51,063 bases of DNA from Calditrichia bacterium (GTDB lineage: Bacteria; Calditrichota; Calditrichia; Calditrichales; Calditrichaceae). Location: NCBI GenBank assembly GCA_026983775.1, contig JALSTK010000110.1, positions 1 through 51,063 of the forward strand, in the 5' to 3' direction. The stretch's first letter is position 1. Each line of letters begins with the position of its first letter. This document shows, one piece after another, positions 8,561 to 18,800 of this stretch. A program made the translations under genes and the position numbers. The notes beneath the pieces were generated by a model that saw only the letters and a list, made by a program, of their open reading frames with translations, was not told the DNA's origin and did no database searches.

Positions 8561-11500
8561 TTAATAGTATTTCAGCATTTGTGCTCTTTGAATAATAAAC
8601 ACCTTAAGCACCTTAGTTACCTTACTCCCGTCAGAGAGCGTCATCTCAATATGCGCAAAATAGATTCCGCTCGCTACCGGCAATCCTCTTTCATTCTTCA
8701 GATCCCAGTTATAAAACTGAGTATCATCATTCTTTACCAGCTTACGTACCTGGTCTCCCGCAAGAGTGAAAAGACGAATGGTAGCTTTTTTAGGTAGATG
8801 ATAAAAGGTTATAAATTTATCAAACCTATTCACACTTCTGGGGTTATTGGCATAGTATGGATTGGGATAAACCGTAACTTTTTCAACTGCGGCCTTTTCC
8901 TGGGCAACACTATACGTTTGGCCAAGTCCTTGTGTGGAAAAAGTAAATTCATCCGACCCAAGAATGATGGGGTTAGCATATTTCACATAGACCGAATCCC
9001 CTTTCTTCATTGGTGCCGTCCACCATACCAGATTCCAGGTTAAAGAATCTAAACTGGCTGAACTCGGAGCAGTTTCCTTATATGGCGTTAATAGAAAATA
9101 CGTGTACATTCTATCATTCGGATTGAATGCATAAAATGGTTTGGAACTAGACGGATCCTGCATACGGTCATAGATTAAAAAATTACACTGATAACCATCT
9201 TCCGCATCCCAGACTTCGAAAGGAACACGAACCATGAAAGGATCACTAGAACCGGGGTTAGGATTAAAGGGGTTATCCTTAAGATCATACTTACGCGCTC
9301 CAATTAGATATGCCATTGATCCACCGCTCACAACGCTGACAAGCGTATCTCCGCCAGTTGTAACCGTTGTATCATAGTCACCTGTCCAGCGCAATACATA
9401 GTCCTTAATCAGCATATTAAGGTCCGTTGTACCTTGGCCATAAGTATCAATTGCCCGGGCAGTGGCGCCCCAGCCATAAATACCATAGCTACCGACACCT
9501 TCACCGGCACCGGCAAAATCACTGATATCCTCACCATTCCATTTAACAGAACTAAAATCCGTCGGAGCTTCGTAACTTCCACCAACAATTACCTGCATTC
9601 CGTCAACAACCGGCGCATCATTGGTCACATCATTATATAATTTATCCTGACCTTCCAGAACAACCTTATTGGCCGTGATGTCCTTCAAACCCCACATATC
9701 CACGGTCTTGAAAGAATATCCGATCTCAGGAATGGTAATAGTACCGGTAGCGTCTACTATATTCCCGTCATAACCGTCATCATAAACCGTAAATCCAGCG
9801 GTTAAAGGCGGAGTAAACATATCGACATTAATGGTCATATATACCGTTCCTTCGATAGCACCAAACGTAGAACGAGCCGAGTCTCCCCATGTAATCGAAT
9901 TATCGGTTGGGTCGTAGGTACCTTCCGTATTTACTACGTTCTGGCCTTGACCCGTACCATAATCTCCATAGGCACCGGTAACAGGCTTCCAGCTATTGAC
10001 CTTAATTCCTGAAGGCAAGGTTATTTTAAGACCATCAACCCAATCGCCGCCAGGAGCAACCAGATTTAAGGTAAATATCAAATCAACCGTGCCCACATTG
10101 GTAGAAGTAACAGCAGCACCCGTTATGGTAGAAGGAGATACATCGGCTATCTTGGCCATCTTGCCCACAGGAACTACCGAATCCGGTGAGGCCGTGCGTT
10201 TCCACTTGCCATCCAAATCCAGATAGAAGAACCACGGCTCAAAATAAACGCTGTAATCATCTCCGGTTATCTGAGCCGGATCTACAACCTTAACATTCAC
10301 ACTGGCCTGTTCAGCACTACCCTTACTATGCGTTACATTCGTCAGATCTTCACCTGGAGTAGAACCTTCACTATAACCGGGCAGAGCGGCCTGGGTGGTA
10401 ACAGGAATAATCTGTATCGAAGATTCCAGACTTTTTACTACCGTAGCGGTCGGATTGTAATTATAGGCCGTTACAGCAAAAAAGTAGGTGTTACCCGGGT
10501 GAAGGGGCTCATCCTTAATATAATCTTTATCTACAATAAAATATCTTTTAACCCCTGTATCATTCCCAAATCTTATAGGAACATTAACACCTTGTCCATA
10601 CTGAGGCAGAAATCTTGTTTCGATAATCTTTTTAACATTATCTACTTTATCAAAAGTAGCCACACGAACCGCATCAGACAATCCCGATTTGGCCGAAGGT
10701 AACTGATACACATTATACCCTTCAAAGCTGTAATCTGCTAAAACCGGATTTTCCGTATTGATAACGGCATCGTTATCGAAGCTCCAATTGATAGCAATTT
10801 TATCTTCCAAGGGTGTAATTTTTACCTTAGGTGGTGACGGTGGTTTCGGAACCTGAGTAAATAGTGTATTATAGAGCATTTGTGCAATTTCATCATTTAC
10901 TTTAAGAGCAAATACGGATTGCGTTCTGGAGCCTACACCTAATTTACCGCTTTCTCCACCGATAATAGCAACAACCACTTCCTGTGTATCACCCGGCATC
11001 ATAGTAAAGGGGCCGGTACTCAGAGACATACGACGATCAGCAGGAGCAAAGTTTTTGAGTCCGGGATTACCGTCAATATCACCAATACCCGTTACAGGAT
11101 CGCCGTCCAGAGGGAACTTGGTCGGTTCGCCGGTGGCACGATGCGTAAACGGTGTGGGATTGTCCACATCGTTTGTAGTAATATATCCACGTAGTAAATT
11201 GTACCATTCCAAAGTACCGTCATAACTCTTTAATGTCGGGTCTTCCCACTCAGGATTACCGGCCGAGAAATAACCAAAAGAGGTCATGGGCATGTTTACT
11301 TTACCCGGACCTACTTTTTTCAGATTAAATACAGCATAATCTTCGGCATCATCAATGCCATTCTGGTTAATATCTTCACCTTTGACACCATCCACAATGG
11401 GGCCCTGGAAAAAGTCATAGCCAATGGCCGAAGGAGCCAACCCCAGTTCAGCAAAGTTGTCATCCGTAGGAGTACCATTATAGGCAAAACCGATTCCTAA

Positions 11501-12421
11501 TTCAGGATCGCAACCGACAACGTCATCCGTGGAATTACCCACATCCGGGTCGCACCATTGAGCTACATACATATCATCCAACTTTTTCCCGGAAATATTG
11601 ATCAAACGATATTTCTTAAATATAATTTGTCCCAATTGAGAACTGGTCTGATTGTAACCCCAGGCCGTAACCTGCAATTCCAGACCAATCGGATCCGATC
11701 CGTAAAGAGCAACAGTTCTGGCCGAATCCTGATCATCGACTCGCAAATAGATAATCTGATCGGCATTGGCAATGCCCGGGTAGTCACCTCCGGCAGTTAA
11801 TTTCCCGTTTTCATCATATTCCGCGGCGATTGGATAACCCTGATCATCCAAAACCGGATTATACTCCCCGTTACCATCAACATCATAATAAGGAGCGCCC
11901 TGATCTACAGGCCATTCTTTCCAATCTTTGGCATATTGTGCAGCCAACTGCTCCATCTGATCCGCTGTTACGCTGGCATTGGGAACACGAAAAAATTCCG
12001 ATGCATCCTGACGAAGAGGAGAAGGATCATCTAACAATTTCTTCCAGTCACTACGGATCCTGTAAATACGATCCAAAAGAGGCTCCGTCCCGATGGAATA
12101 AGTCTGACCACCAACTTGAATCTTCCCATCGACTTTACAGCCCCAGACAAAACCGTCTTCAAATATAACGCCTGCCGTACCACGTGGGTAAATACCACCG
12201 GCGTTATTGTCAGGATCTAAACCGGATTCTCCATCATAATACATCCAATACGACCAATTATTAATATTGGAAAGAGTACGAATAGGATCAAGATCCTGCG
12301 CTGTCTTGTAAATGGGATTTTGTCCCGTACCCTCCGGCCCTCTGGCGAAGACGTTGGATACTAACAGGAGCATAAATCCCACTACTATCAATGATAGCAT
12401 AAATTTTACTTTTCGCTTCAT
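8561..12421 (-). CDS. Giant secreted protein with fibronectin-like region, extra beta module and sorting domain (operon 1)
   Basis: 1286 residues. Signal peptide to about residue 27 (LSLIVVGFMLLLVSNVFARG). Its layout matches the paralogue at 970-4308: N-terminal region with LYGSDPIGLELQVTAWGYNQ and acidic repeats such as YDVDGNGEYNP, the segment FTMMPGDTQEVVVAIIGG, a fibronectin-like part (FEGYNVYQLPSA), and a terminal sorting domain (VYPNPYYANN, LFTLAGDQVRKL, GLPVASGIYFAHI). It differs by a module of about 200 residues (737-940) where the paralogue has about 43. The gene sits 46 bases after the TonB-dependent receptor and 48 before the PorV-like gene. I infer a T9SS-exported surface protein that works with the receptor, perhaps as a substrate-binding partner. 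No catalytic motif was recognised. Confidence 0.87.
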   Translation of the reverse strand: MKRKVKFMLSLIVVGFMLLLVSNVFARGPEGTGQNPIYKTAQDLDPIRTLSNINNWSYWMYYDGESGLDPDNNAGGIYPRGTAGVIFEDGFVWGCKVDGKIQVGGQTYSIGTEPLLDRIYRIRSDWKKLLDDPSPLRQDASEFFRVPNASVTADQMEQLAAQYAKDWKEWPVDQGAPYYDVDGNGEYNPVLDDQGYPIAAEYDENGKLTAGGDYPGIANADQIIYLRVDDQDSARTVALYGSDPIGLELQVTAWGYNQTSSQLGQIIFKKYRLINISGKKLDDMYVAQWCDPDVGNSTDDVVGCDPELGIGFAYNGTPTDDNFAELGLAPSAIGYDFFQGPIVDGVKGEDINQNGIDDAEDYAVFNLKKVGPGKVNMPMTSFGYFSAGNPEWEDPTLKSYDGTLEWYNLLRGYITTNDVDNPTPFTHRATGEPTKFPLDGDPVTGIGDIDGNPGLKNFAPADRRMSLSTGPFTMMPGDTQEVVVAIIGGESGKLGVGSRTQSVFALKVNDEIAQMLYNTLFTQVPKPPSPPKVKITPLEDKIAINWSFDNDAVINTENPVLADYSFEGYNVYQLPSAKSGLSDAVRVATFDKVDNVKKIIETRFLPQYGQGVNVPIRFGNDTGVKRYFIVDKDYIKDEPLHPGNTYFFAVTAYNYNPTATVVKSLESSIQIIPVTTQAALPGYSEGSTPGEDLTNVTHSKGSAEQASVNVKVVDPAQITGDDYSVYFEPWFFYLDLDGKWKRTASPDSVVPVGKMAKIADVSPSTITGAAVTSTNVGTVDLIFTLNLVAPGGDWVDGLKITLPSGIKVNSWKPVTGAYGDYGTGQGQNVVNTEGTYDPTDNSITWGDSARSTFGAIEGTVYMTINVDMFTPPLTAGFTVYDDGYDGNIVDATGTITIPEIGYSFKTVDMWGLKDITANKVVLEGQDKLYNDVTNDAPVVDGMQVIVGGSYEAPTDFSSVKWNGEDISDFAGAGEGVGSYGIYGWGATARAIDTYGQGTTDLNMLIKDYVLRWTGDYDTTVTTGGDTLVSVVSGGSMAYLIGARKYDLKDNPFNPNPGSSDPFMVRVPFEVWDAEDGYQCNFLIYDRMQDPSSSKPFYAFNPNDRMYTYFLLTPYKETAPSSASLDSLTWNLVWWTAPMKKGDSVYVKYANPIILGSDEFTFSTQGLGQTYSVAQEKAAVEKVTVYPNPYYANNPRSVNRFDKFITFYHLPKKATIRLFTLAGDQVRKLVKNDDTQFYNWDLKNERGLPVASGIYFAHIEMTLSDGSKVTKVLKVFIIQRAQMLKYY
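8567..8802 (-). repeat. Near-identical repeat, copy B (sorting-domain 3' end)
   Basis: Partner of 976-1211. The block ends abruptly at the left with the stop codon and fades at the right near 8802. It encodes the last 75 or so residues of the sorting domain, including the unusual extension RAQMLKY after the normal end of the domain. Confidence 0.9.
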
Positions 12422-12467
12422 TTGTTACCTCTCATCTTTAAATTCCTTATTCATATGGAAAATCTGT

Positions 12468-15446
12468 TTAGTAACTAAGTCTGATTCCAAAGAAAATCAT
12501 CCGCGGTGTTCCATATAATTCCCGACCTAACTGGCTGCGGTAAGCGCCACCATCAACAAGGTTGATAGCTTTATACATATCCACATAAGTCTGGCCGAGA
12601 CGCTGTACGGTTGCACCGGAAACAGACGGATCAGACAAGAAACCATCATCTTCAGCACTGCCGGTTTTTTGGAAAACATTAATTACATTTTTGGTATTTA
12701 ACAGATTGTTCACACGTACATATACCGTGGCGTTAAGGTTATTGTAAACGTTAAAAGATTTATCCAAACGCAGATCAAGCAAATAAGTCCAAGGCGTTAC
12801 GGAACGATTCAGTGGTTCCAGGGCCACGCGGGAACGGGTATCAAACATATAATCCACACCGGCCGTGTAAGGATTTGTCTGACCTCCCGGAGGTGCATAC
12901 ACAAACGTATAAGGATGACCACTGGAAAAGGTGAATAATAAATTCGCACCAAAATTTTCGAATACAGGTCCGCCATCACCTTTGTTAAACCGGTAATCCA
13001 GATTGATAGAACCGCGATGGGTTTGCGAATAATCCAGGGGCGAAACAACAATCGGTTTTACCGTATTGTTATAAACCGCGCCATGGTAAGAAGTATTACT
13101 GGAAGCGGTGCCCTCTGCATCGGTCAGGGTATAATTCACCTGGGCCTGCAAGCGATGACTTCTACGTAACGTCAGTTTAAATTCAAGGCCTTTGGTAGTA
13201 GCAAAATCGCCATTCACAAAACGTTCATAAGACTGAACTTCAGCGCCAGGAAGAACTTTTTCCAGATCCACCTGGATCTGACCCTGGACATTACGATAAA
13301 ATCCCGTTATATCAATTGCGGCAAAATCGGATAACTGACGGCGCAGTCCGATTTCGTAATTTGTTGTACGTATAGGATCCAGGCCAAAACCAATCGGATT
13401 AATATAGTAAAACCCACTCTCTGCAATTTGCCGCGATAAACGGTTCGCTCCAAAATAGATTTGATTTAACTGCGGCATCTGAACAAATTTACCATATTGT
13501 AGATAAAAAACAGTTTTTTCACTAACCGGGAAGGAAAAGCCTAATCGCGGACTAATCTGCATGAAAGGATCTTTTTTCTTCCAGTCACTTTTATAGATCA
13601 AACCACTGTTAGGATCTACATGAGGATCTTTTGGATTTTTTAAAGTATTATCATCACTATCAAAATAATCAAAACGCAAACCTGCATTAACAATTAAATC
13701 TTTATATTCGATTTTATCCTGTACATAAAAAGCACCAAAAAGTGGATTTTTGGGCCCATCTACATAGGTTCCGTTGGGATAATTCTTGTCGCTGTTAATT
13801 TCATTGCCATAGGCATCAAAACCATACGTATCAACGCCACCCAATTTAATCCACGTCTTTACAGGTACATTTTTTATACTACCGTATGTATCAGATGATC
13901 CATAGGTACCGGGAGCGGCAGTTAAATACATAACACTTGGATCAATATCAAAGTAACGTACCGTATAAGCTCGCGCTTCAGCGCCGACTTTTATTTCGTG
14001 ATAACGACCCAACTGACTGGTAAGCTTAAAAGCGCCGGAATAGTAATTTTGTTGTAAATTACGATAAAAATATGATGGATTCCCGTTACGTGTAAAAGGG
14101 ATACCTGCAAAAAGATAATTAAATTTCGGTTTCCAGGCATCGCGATAAGTCACGCCATGAGCCGCAACTTTTGTACTGTCGAACCAGGAGTGCCAGTCAT
14201 TGCCGAAATAACTATCACCTCGCTCCAAATGATAACCAAAAGCACCTAAAGTAACATCGTAGTAAGTAGTCGGTGAAAGAACATGGGTCAGTTTAGCACT
14301 TAATAGGTATGTATTCAGATCATCATAAATTTGACGATTATTAAGCACATGCAGCCAAGGTGCGCCATCAAGATAGGTTCTTCTCGTGTTAAAAGTACCA
14401 CCAATTCGCAGACGGATCGGATTAAAATTAAACAACAAGGTTCCATTCAGCGCATACCGGTTGCTTTTATTGTGTGGCGTAAATCCATCCGGATATTTGA
14501 GATTAACCGTGTCATGAACTGCATTGGCTGGATTCTGATCCACCATATTATCAAATTCCCAACCTTTACTGAAACGAACCTGATCATCACCCTGGTAATT
14601 GTTCTCAGCTGCCAGGAAGAATCGAACCTTTTTGGTTAATATAGGGCCGCTTAGAGTCACGGCACCAATATGATGCTGATACGAATATGTGCCTAAAAAT
14701 TTTTCACCCTCACTGGCGAACTTGTCTGTCTGAACATCTACTGAAAAATGGTAATCCGGTGTACCGGTTTTAAGCTCTGCCCGGATAATGCCGGAATTGG
14801 CGCCACCAAATTCGGCCGTATAACCACCGGTCAAAACCTGAATTTCTTCCACGGCATCCTGGATAACATAAATAGCATTGGTATTATTTAACGGATTTGA
14901 TGTAGACGCCCCGTCAAGATAATAACCCACTTCTTCCTGACGACCGCCACGAATATGGACCTGGCCATCCTGCACGACCACACTGGGCTGTAAGGCTAAA
15001 ATATTATTCAGGCCTCTAACAGGAATTGCCTCAAGCTGTTTAGAAGTGACCAGAGAATAACTTTGGGTCACATTCTTTTCTACCAGAGGACGCTTGGCCA
15101 CAACTACAACCGCCTGACCCAATTCGAGGGTAGTCGGTTCCAGCTCAAAATTTTTGTCGGTAGTAATACCGGCGGAAACACGAACACCTTCCACAACTAC
15201 CTTTTTATATCCTACATAGCTGGCTTCAATATTATATACACCAACAGGAACATTTAAGATAACATAGTAACCGTCAACATCGGTAGTTGCGCCTAGGTAG
15301 GTATTCTGGAGAACAACATTCACGCCAGGCAAAGGTTCGCCTGTCTTCTTGTCTTTAACTACACCGGTAATTTTACCCGAAGACTGAGCAAAAAGGAAAA
15401 TCGGCATAGATAAGGCAAATAATATTATAAGTATTTTTTTGAACAT
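12468..15446 (-). CDS. TonB-dependent outer-membrane receptor with carboxypeptidase-regulatory-like domain (operon 1)
   Basis: 992 residues. Signal peptide 1-21 (ILIILFALSMPIFLFAQ). Residues 24 to about 110 are a CarboxypepD_reg-like domain (ITGVVKDKKTGEPLPGVNVV, then TTDVDGYYVILNVPVG). The plug follows at about 115-230 (VHIRGGRQEEVGYYLDG, GGYTAEFGGANSG). The remainder is a beta barrel with alternating aromatic strands ending in PRMIFFGIRLSY. It should take up a ligand across the outer membrane with energy from TonB. It is the first gene of a three-gene operon with a promoter at 15582-15610. GGAGG precedes the ATG. This domain order resembles SusC-type receptors and the ferric receptor group; the ligand cannot be told from the sequence. 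Confidence 0.9.
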   Translation of the reverse strand: MFKKILIILFALSMPIFLFAQSSGKITGVVKDKKTGEPLPGVNVVLQNTYLGATTDVDGYYVILNVPVGVYNIEASYVGYKKVVVEGVRVSAGITTDKNFELEPTTLELGQAVVVVAKRPLVEKNVTQSYSLVTSKQLEAIPVRGLNNILALQPSVVVQDGQVHIRGGRQEEVGYYLDGASTSNPLNNTNAIYVIQDAVEEIQVLTGGYTAEFGGANSGIIRAELKTGTPDYHFSVDVQTDKFASEGEKFLGTYSYQHHIGAVTLSGPILTKKVRFFLAAENNYQGDDQVRFSKGWEFDNMVDQNPANAVHDTVNLKYPDGFTPHNKSNRYALNGTLLFNFNPIRLRIGGTFNTRRTYLDGAPWLHVLNNRQIYDDLNTYLLSAKLTHVLSPTTYYDVTLGAFGYHLERGDSYFGNDWHSWFDSTKVAAHGVTYRDAWKPKFNYLFAGIPFTRNGNPSYFYRNLQQNYYSGAFKLTSQLGRYHEIKVGAEARAYTVRYFDIDPSVMYLTAAPGTYGSSDTYGSIKNVPVKTWIKLGGVDTYGFDAYGNEINSDKNYPNGTYVDGPKNPLFGAFYVQDKIEYKDLIVNAGLRFDYFDSDDNTLKNPKDPHVDPNSGLIYKSDWKKKDPFMQISPRLGFSFPVSEKTVFYLQYGKFVQMPQLNQIYFGANRLSRQIAESGFYYINPIGFGLDPIRTTNYEIGLRRQLSDFAAIDITGFYRNVQGQIQVDLEKVLPGAEVQSYERFVNGDFATTKGLEFKLTLRRSHRLQAQVNYTLTDAEGTASSNTSYHGAVYNNTVKPIVVSPLDYSQTHRGSINLDYRFNKGDGGPVFENFGANLLFTFSSGHPYTFVYAPPGGQTNPYTAGVDYMFDTRSRVALEPLNRSVTPWTYLLDLRLDKSFNVYNNLNATVYVRVNNLLNTKNVINVFQKTGSAEDDGFLSDPSVSGATVQRLGQTYVDMYKAINLVDGGAYRSQLGRELYGTPRMIFFGIRLSY

Positions 15447-15459
15447 CCCTTAACCTCCA

Positions 15460-15516
15460 CTAATTAAGACAATTCAACAGAAAAAAACGGACAATTAAGA
15501 TAAATAGATTTTCCAT
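15460..15516 (-). CDS. Possible 18-residue leader peptide before the receptor gene
   Basis: A strong AGGAGG site at 15530-15535 (minus strand) precedes ATG-ACA-TAA at 15524-15516, and its stop overlaps a second ATG (TAATG at 15518-15514). The second ATG opens a frame encoding MENLFILIVRFFLLNCLN, which ends 13 bases before the receptor start. Two in-line tiny frames behind the best ribosome binding site in the leader suggest translational control, but the signal is short and may be accidental. Confidence 0.25.
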   Translation of the reverse strand: MENLFILIVRFFLLNCLN

Positions 15517-15558
15517 TATGTCATATGCCACCTCCTGTTTTATATTACCTTACATTAA

Positions 15559-15576
15559 ATGTGAGCCTCATCACAT
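15559..15576. promoter_or_regulatory. CRP/FNR-type palindromic operator
   Basis: ATGTGA at 15559-15564 and TCACAT at 15571-15576 are separated by six bases, an exact match to the classical TGTGA-N6-TCACA core of CRP-family sites. It lies just downstream of the -10 box at 15582-15587, covering the expected transcription start, a position that normally gives repression. As RNA the same sequence could form a 5' hairpin instead. Confidence 0.5.
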
Positions 15577-15581
15577 AGCAA

Positions 15582-15610
15582 AATATAGAATAAATTGCGT
15601 TTATTGTCAA
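15582..15610 (-). promoter_or_regulatory. Sigma70-type promoter of operon 1
   Basis: On the minus strand TTGACA (15610-15605), a 17-base spacer and TATATT (15587-15582) form a near-consensus promoter. Transcription would begin near 15575, giving a leader of about 130 bases before the receptor start codon at 15446. The remaining bases from 15611 to 15790 hold no feature I can name. Confidence 0.7.
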
Positions 15611-15795
15611 GGATACGCACCATTAAGTGATTAAATTTTTTCAGGTTAGCAATTTGTACTAAACGTTCTCTGTCCATGGTAACGTGTTTTAGTTAGGTCG
15701 AATATTCCGTTATTTAGCCTTTTAAGACTAATAACAGGTTGAAATATCGGATAAATATTTGTTTTATGCAAGCCTTAATGTGATAAAAATTAAAA

Positions 15796-15830
15796 AAATA
15801 GCCTATTTCTTAGTAAGAAACAGGCTATTT
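15796..15830 (-). terminator. Intrinsic terminator of the protease operon
   Basis: On the minus strand AAATAGCCT (15830-15822) pairs with AGGCTATTT (15804-15796). An inner stem of seven pairs (TTTCTTA with TAAGAAA) completes a long hairpin, followed by a run of seven T. It lies 26 bases after the stop of the last protease gene. Confidence 0.88.
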
Positions 15831-15855
15831 AAGTCTTTCAAAAAAACAAAAGGGT

Positions 15856-18800
15856 CTATTGCAGGACAATCATCTTCTTTTTCAGAACTATTTGCCGACG
15901 GCCGCCCATAGAGACCGTATATCGATAAATATAAATTCCGCTGCCTATTCTATGGCCATACTCGTTTCTACCATTCCATTTAAGCGCATAGCTTCCCGGA
16001 GAACGGGTGCCATGAACCAGCGTCCGAACCCTTTGTCCTAATACATTATAAATGGTAATATCCACATCTGCTGCCCGCAATACATCATAGCGTATCGTGG
16101 TCATAGCCGGATTCTGCGACGATGCTGCACGCAAACCAAAGGGATTCGGATAATTTTGGTACAGAACAAACTTTGTGGGCGGAACACTTTCCCTGGTAAG
16201 GGCACTTGCCGATGGGTCAAAGTAATAGTAAGCGGTACGGGCATTGTTAGCTTGATAAGTAGGCCAGCCCTTCAGTTCCGTACCTTTGTCAGTCTGAAGA
16301 TCAATGATATTCAAACTGTTCTCATCACCGACAATTACTTCGAAATCGCCGTCATTATCCAGGTCGGCAATGCAGGCCGAACCCTGCTGCTTATCCGTAT
16401 AAAAAGCAGGAAAGGGCGAGAGCTGACTTCCATCGGGTTGAAAGGCATATATTTTGCCGTCATCCGAACTGCAAACCAGCTCCAGGTGTTGGTCGTTGTT
16501 CAAATCGGCAAATACAGGGGACATATCGACTACTGCATTCATAGTAATAGGAAATGGGGCCAGGGTATCCCCGGCAAAGTTAATCACATACAATTTATTA
16601 TCCGTACCCGTACTGAAAGCGATATCCAGGGTTCCGTCTCCATTAAAATCACTCAGGGCAGGAGTTGATTTAACGCTATTATCCAGAGTTTTCAGTACGC
16701 TGATTTGCCCGCTGGCATCAATTTTTTGTACCTTTTTATCGGTGGTAGTGACAATAATATAACGGTCTCCCTTCAAATCGGCGATCAACGGCGTTGTATT
16801 GACCCTGGAACTGAGGGTAATGGGGAACCCGCTTATTTCCGTACCGTCTGTTTTCATCACATGCAATTCTTTGTTTAACAGGCCGAAGACCATTTCCGGT
16901 ATGCCGTCGCCGGTATAATCTCCCAGAGCGACTCCCTGATCAATTTGCGAACCCACATTGAGAGGAAAGCCGGATAGTTCCGTTCCATCAATATTCATCA
17001 CATGTAAATTACGGGACATGGTACCGAAGACCATTTCCAATTCCGGATCGCTATCCATATTGGCCACAGCGATATTACCCCGTACCTGCTCATCCGGATT
17101 TACATTCAGCAAAATGGAACCATCTCCTTTTATAATTTTAAGAATTCCATCCGCCCGGTCCGCCACAACAATTTCATTTCGGCCGTCATTATCCATATCC
17201 GCCACAGCCGCACCCATAGTTGTACTGCCCTCCAGATAGACCGGGAATCCACTCAGCAAATGACCCGTGGCATCATAGGCATACAGGCTGTCGTTATCTC
17301 CAACTCCAATAACTTCCAAATTATCATCACCGGTAATATTGGCAGCCGTCATGAATTGACCGAAACCGGTTGGATTTACGGGAAAACCCTGCTGGTTTAA
17401 AGTCGCCTGGACATAAATCGTTTCCGAATCCGAATAAGGATGATCGGCACCGGGATTGGCATTCTTGGTCACCACCAGAGGCAGGGTATCCAATGAGGCA
17501 TCGCTAGTAAAACCGAATATCAGGTCCCCGTCGGCCGTGGTTACGGAATCCCCGGCAGCAATAGTACCCAGACTGGCCGAATTATCCGTGAAAGTCAGAT
17601 AGGGGGAAGTCGATGAAAGGGTTATGGTCGTATTATCCGCATCGAGATAGAGAGGATCATTCTTAATATTCATAACCAAATTGGCATTCTCGCCGGGACT
17701 GATCTGGCCGTCTCCATTTCCTCCGCTTTCCGAATATGCACTGCTGGTTATATATAAATAAGGGAAAGCATTGCGGGCAATAGCATTGTATACATTAACC
17801 CGACCAGAACCCAACTGTCCCGAATAAGACGGATTCAGATCATCGATCGGATCGGCGTTGTTCAGCAACTGATCCCAGTACCACTGTCTGCTTTGCCCCG
17901 GAAACCAGGCTTTAAGCAAGGCAAAAGAACCGGTGACCACCGGTGTGGCCATGGAGGTCCCCATCCAGGCCGCGTATCCTCCGGCATTCCAGTGAATCGT
18001 ACTTAAAATAGCGGTTGAGGAAACGCTTCCCTCGCCTCCGGGAGCACTGATATCCACTACCGATCCCCAGTTGGAATACCAGGCTTTATGATCGGTTTTT
18101 TCCGTAGCAGCCACGCAGATACATTTTTCATAATCGCTGGGATATTGAGGATTATCATCATTATCCTGTTCATCATTTCCGGCAGCCCCCACCACAATAG
18201 CATTATAAGGAGGCGATGACACTTCGTCTAAAATATTTTTTTCATACGTAAACAAATAACCGCCGCCCCAGGAGCAATTAATAAATTTCGCACCTAATTT
18301 AGCCACATACAAGATGCCGTCATAGCCGGAGTAAATACCGGGTTGAGCTTCGGTTGAATCGGCATCTTTCGAATTTTTCGTGGCAATCACTTTACTGCGA
18401 AAGGATATTCCGCTTACCCCTGTGGAATTATCGGTAACAGCAGCAGCAATCCCCGTGGTATGCGTACCGTGACTAAGCGCATCGTCCACTCCGGAACTGG
18501 GCGGACGGATATCGTTATCGCTATCACCGAAATCCCAGCCGTAGAAATCATCCACATATCCGTTTCCGTCATCATCAATATTATTTCGTTCCGAGTCATC
18601 GACTATTCCGTTGCCGTTCAAGTCTTCGCCGGGATTCAGATAAAGCACGCCCTGTAAATCGGGATGTTCCGTATCCACACCGGTATCCACCACACCGATC
18701 AGCACATTCGGGTCCCCGGGCGTATCCGTACCCCACAGCCCCCAGGCGTAATCGGCCATGATCGTCTTCATAAACCATTGTTCGCCGTAACGGGTGTCAT

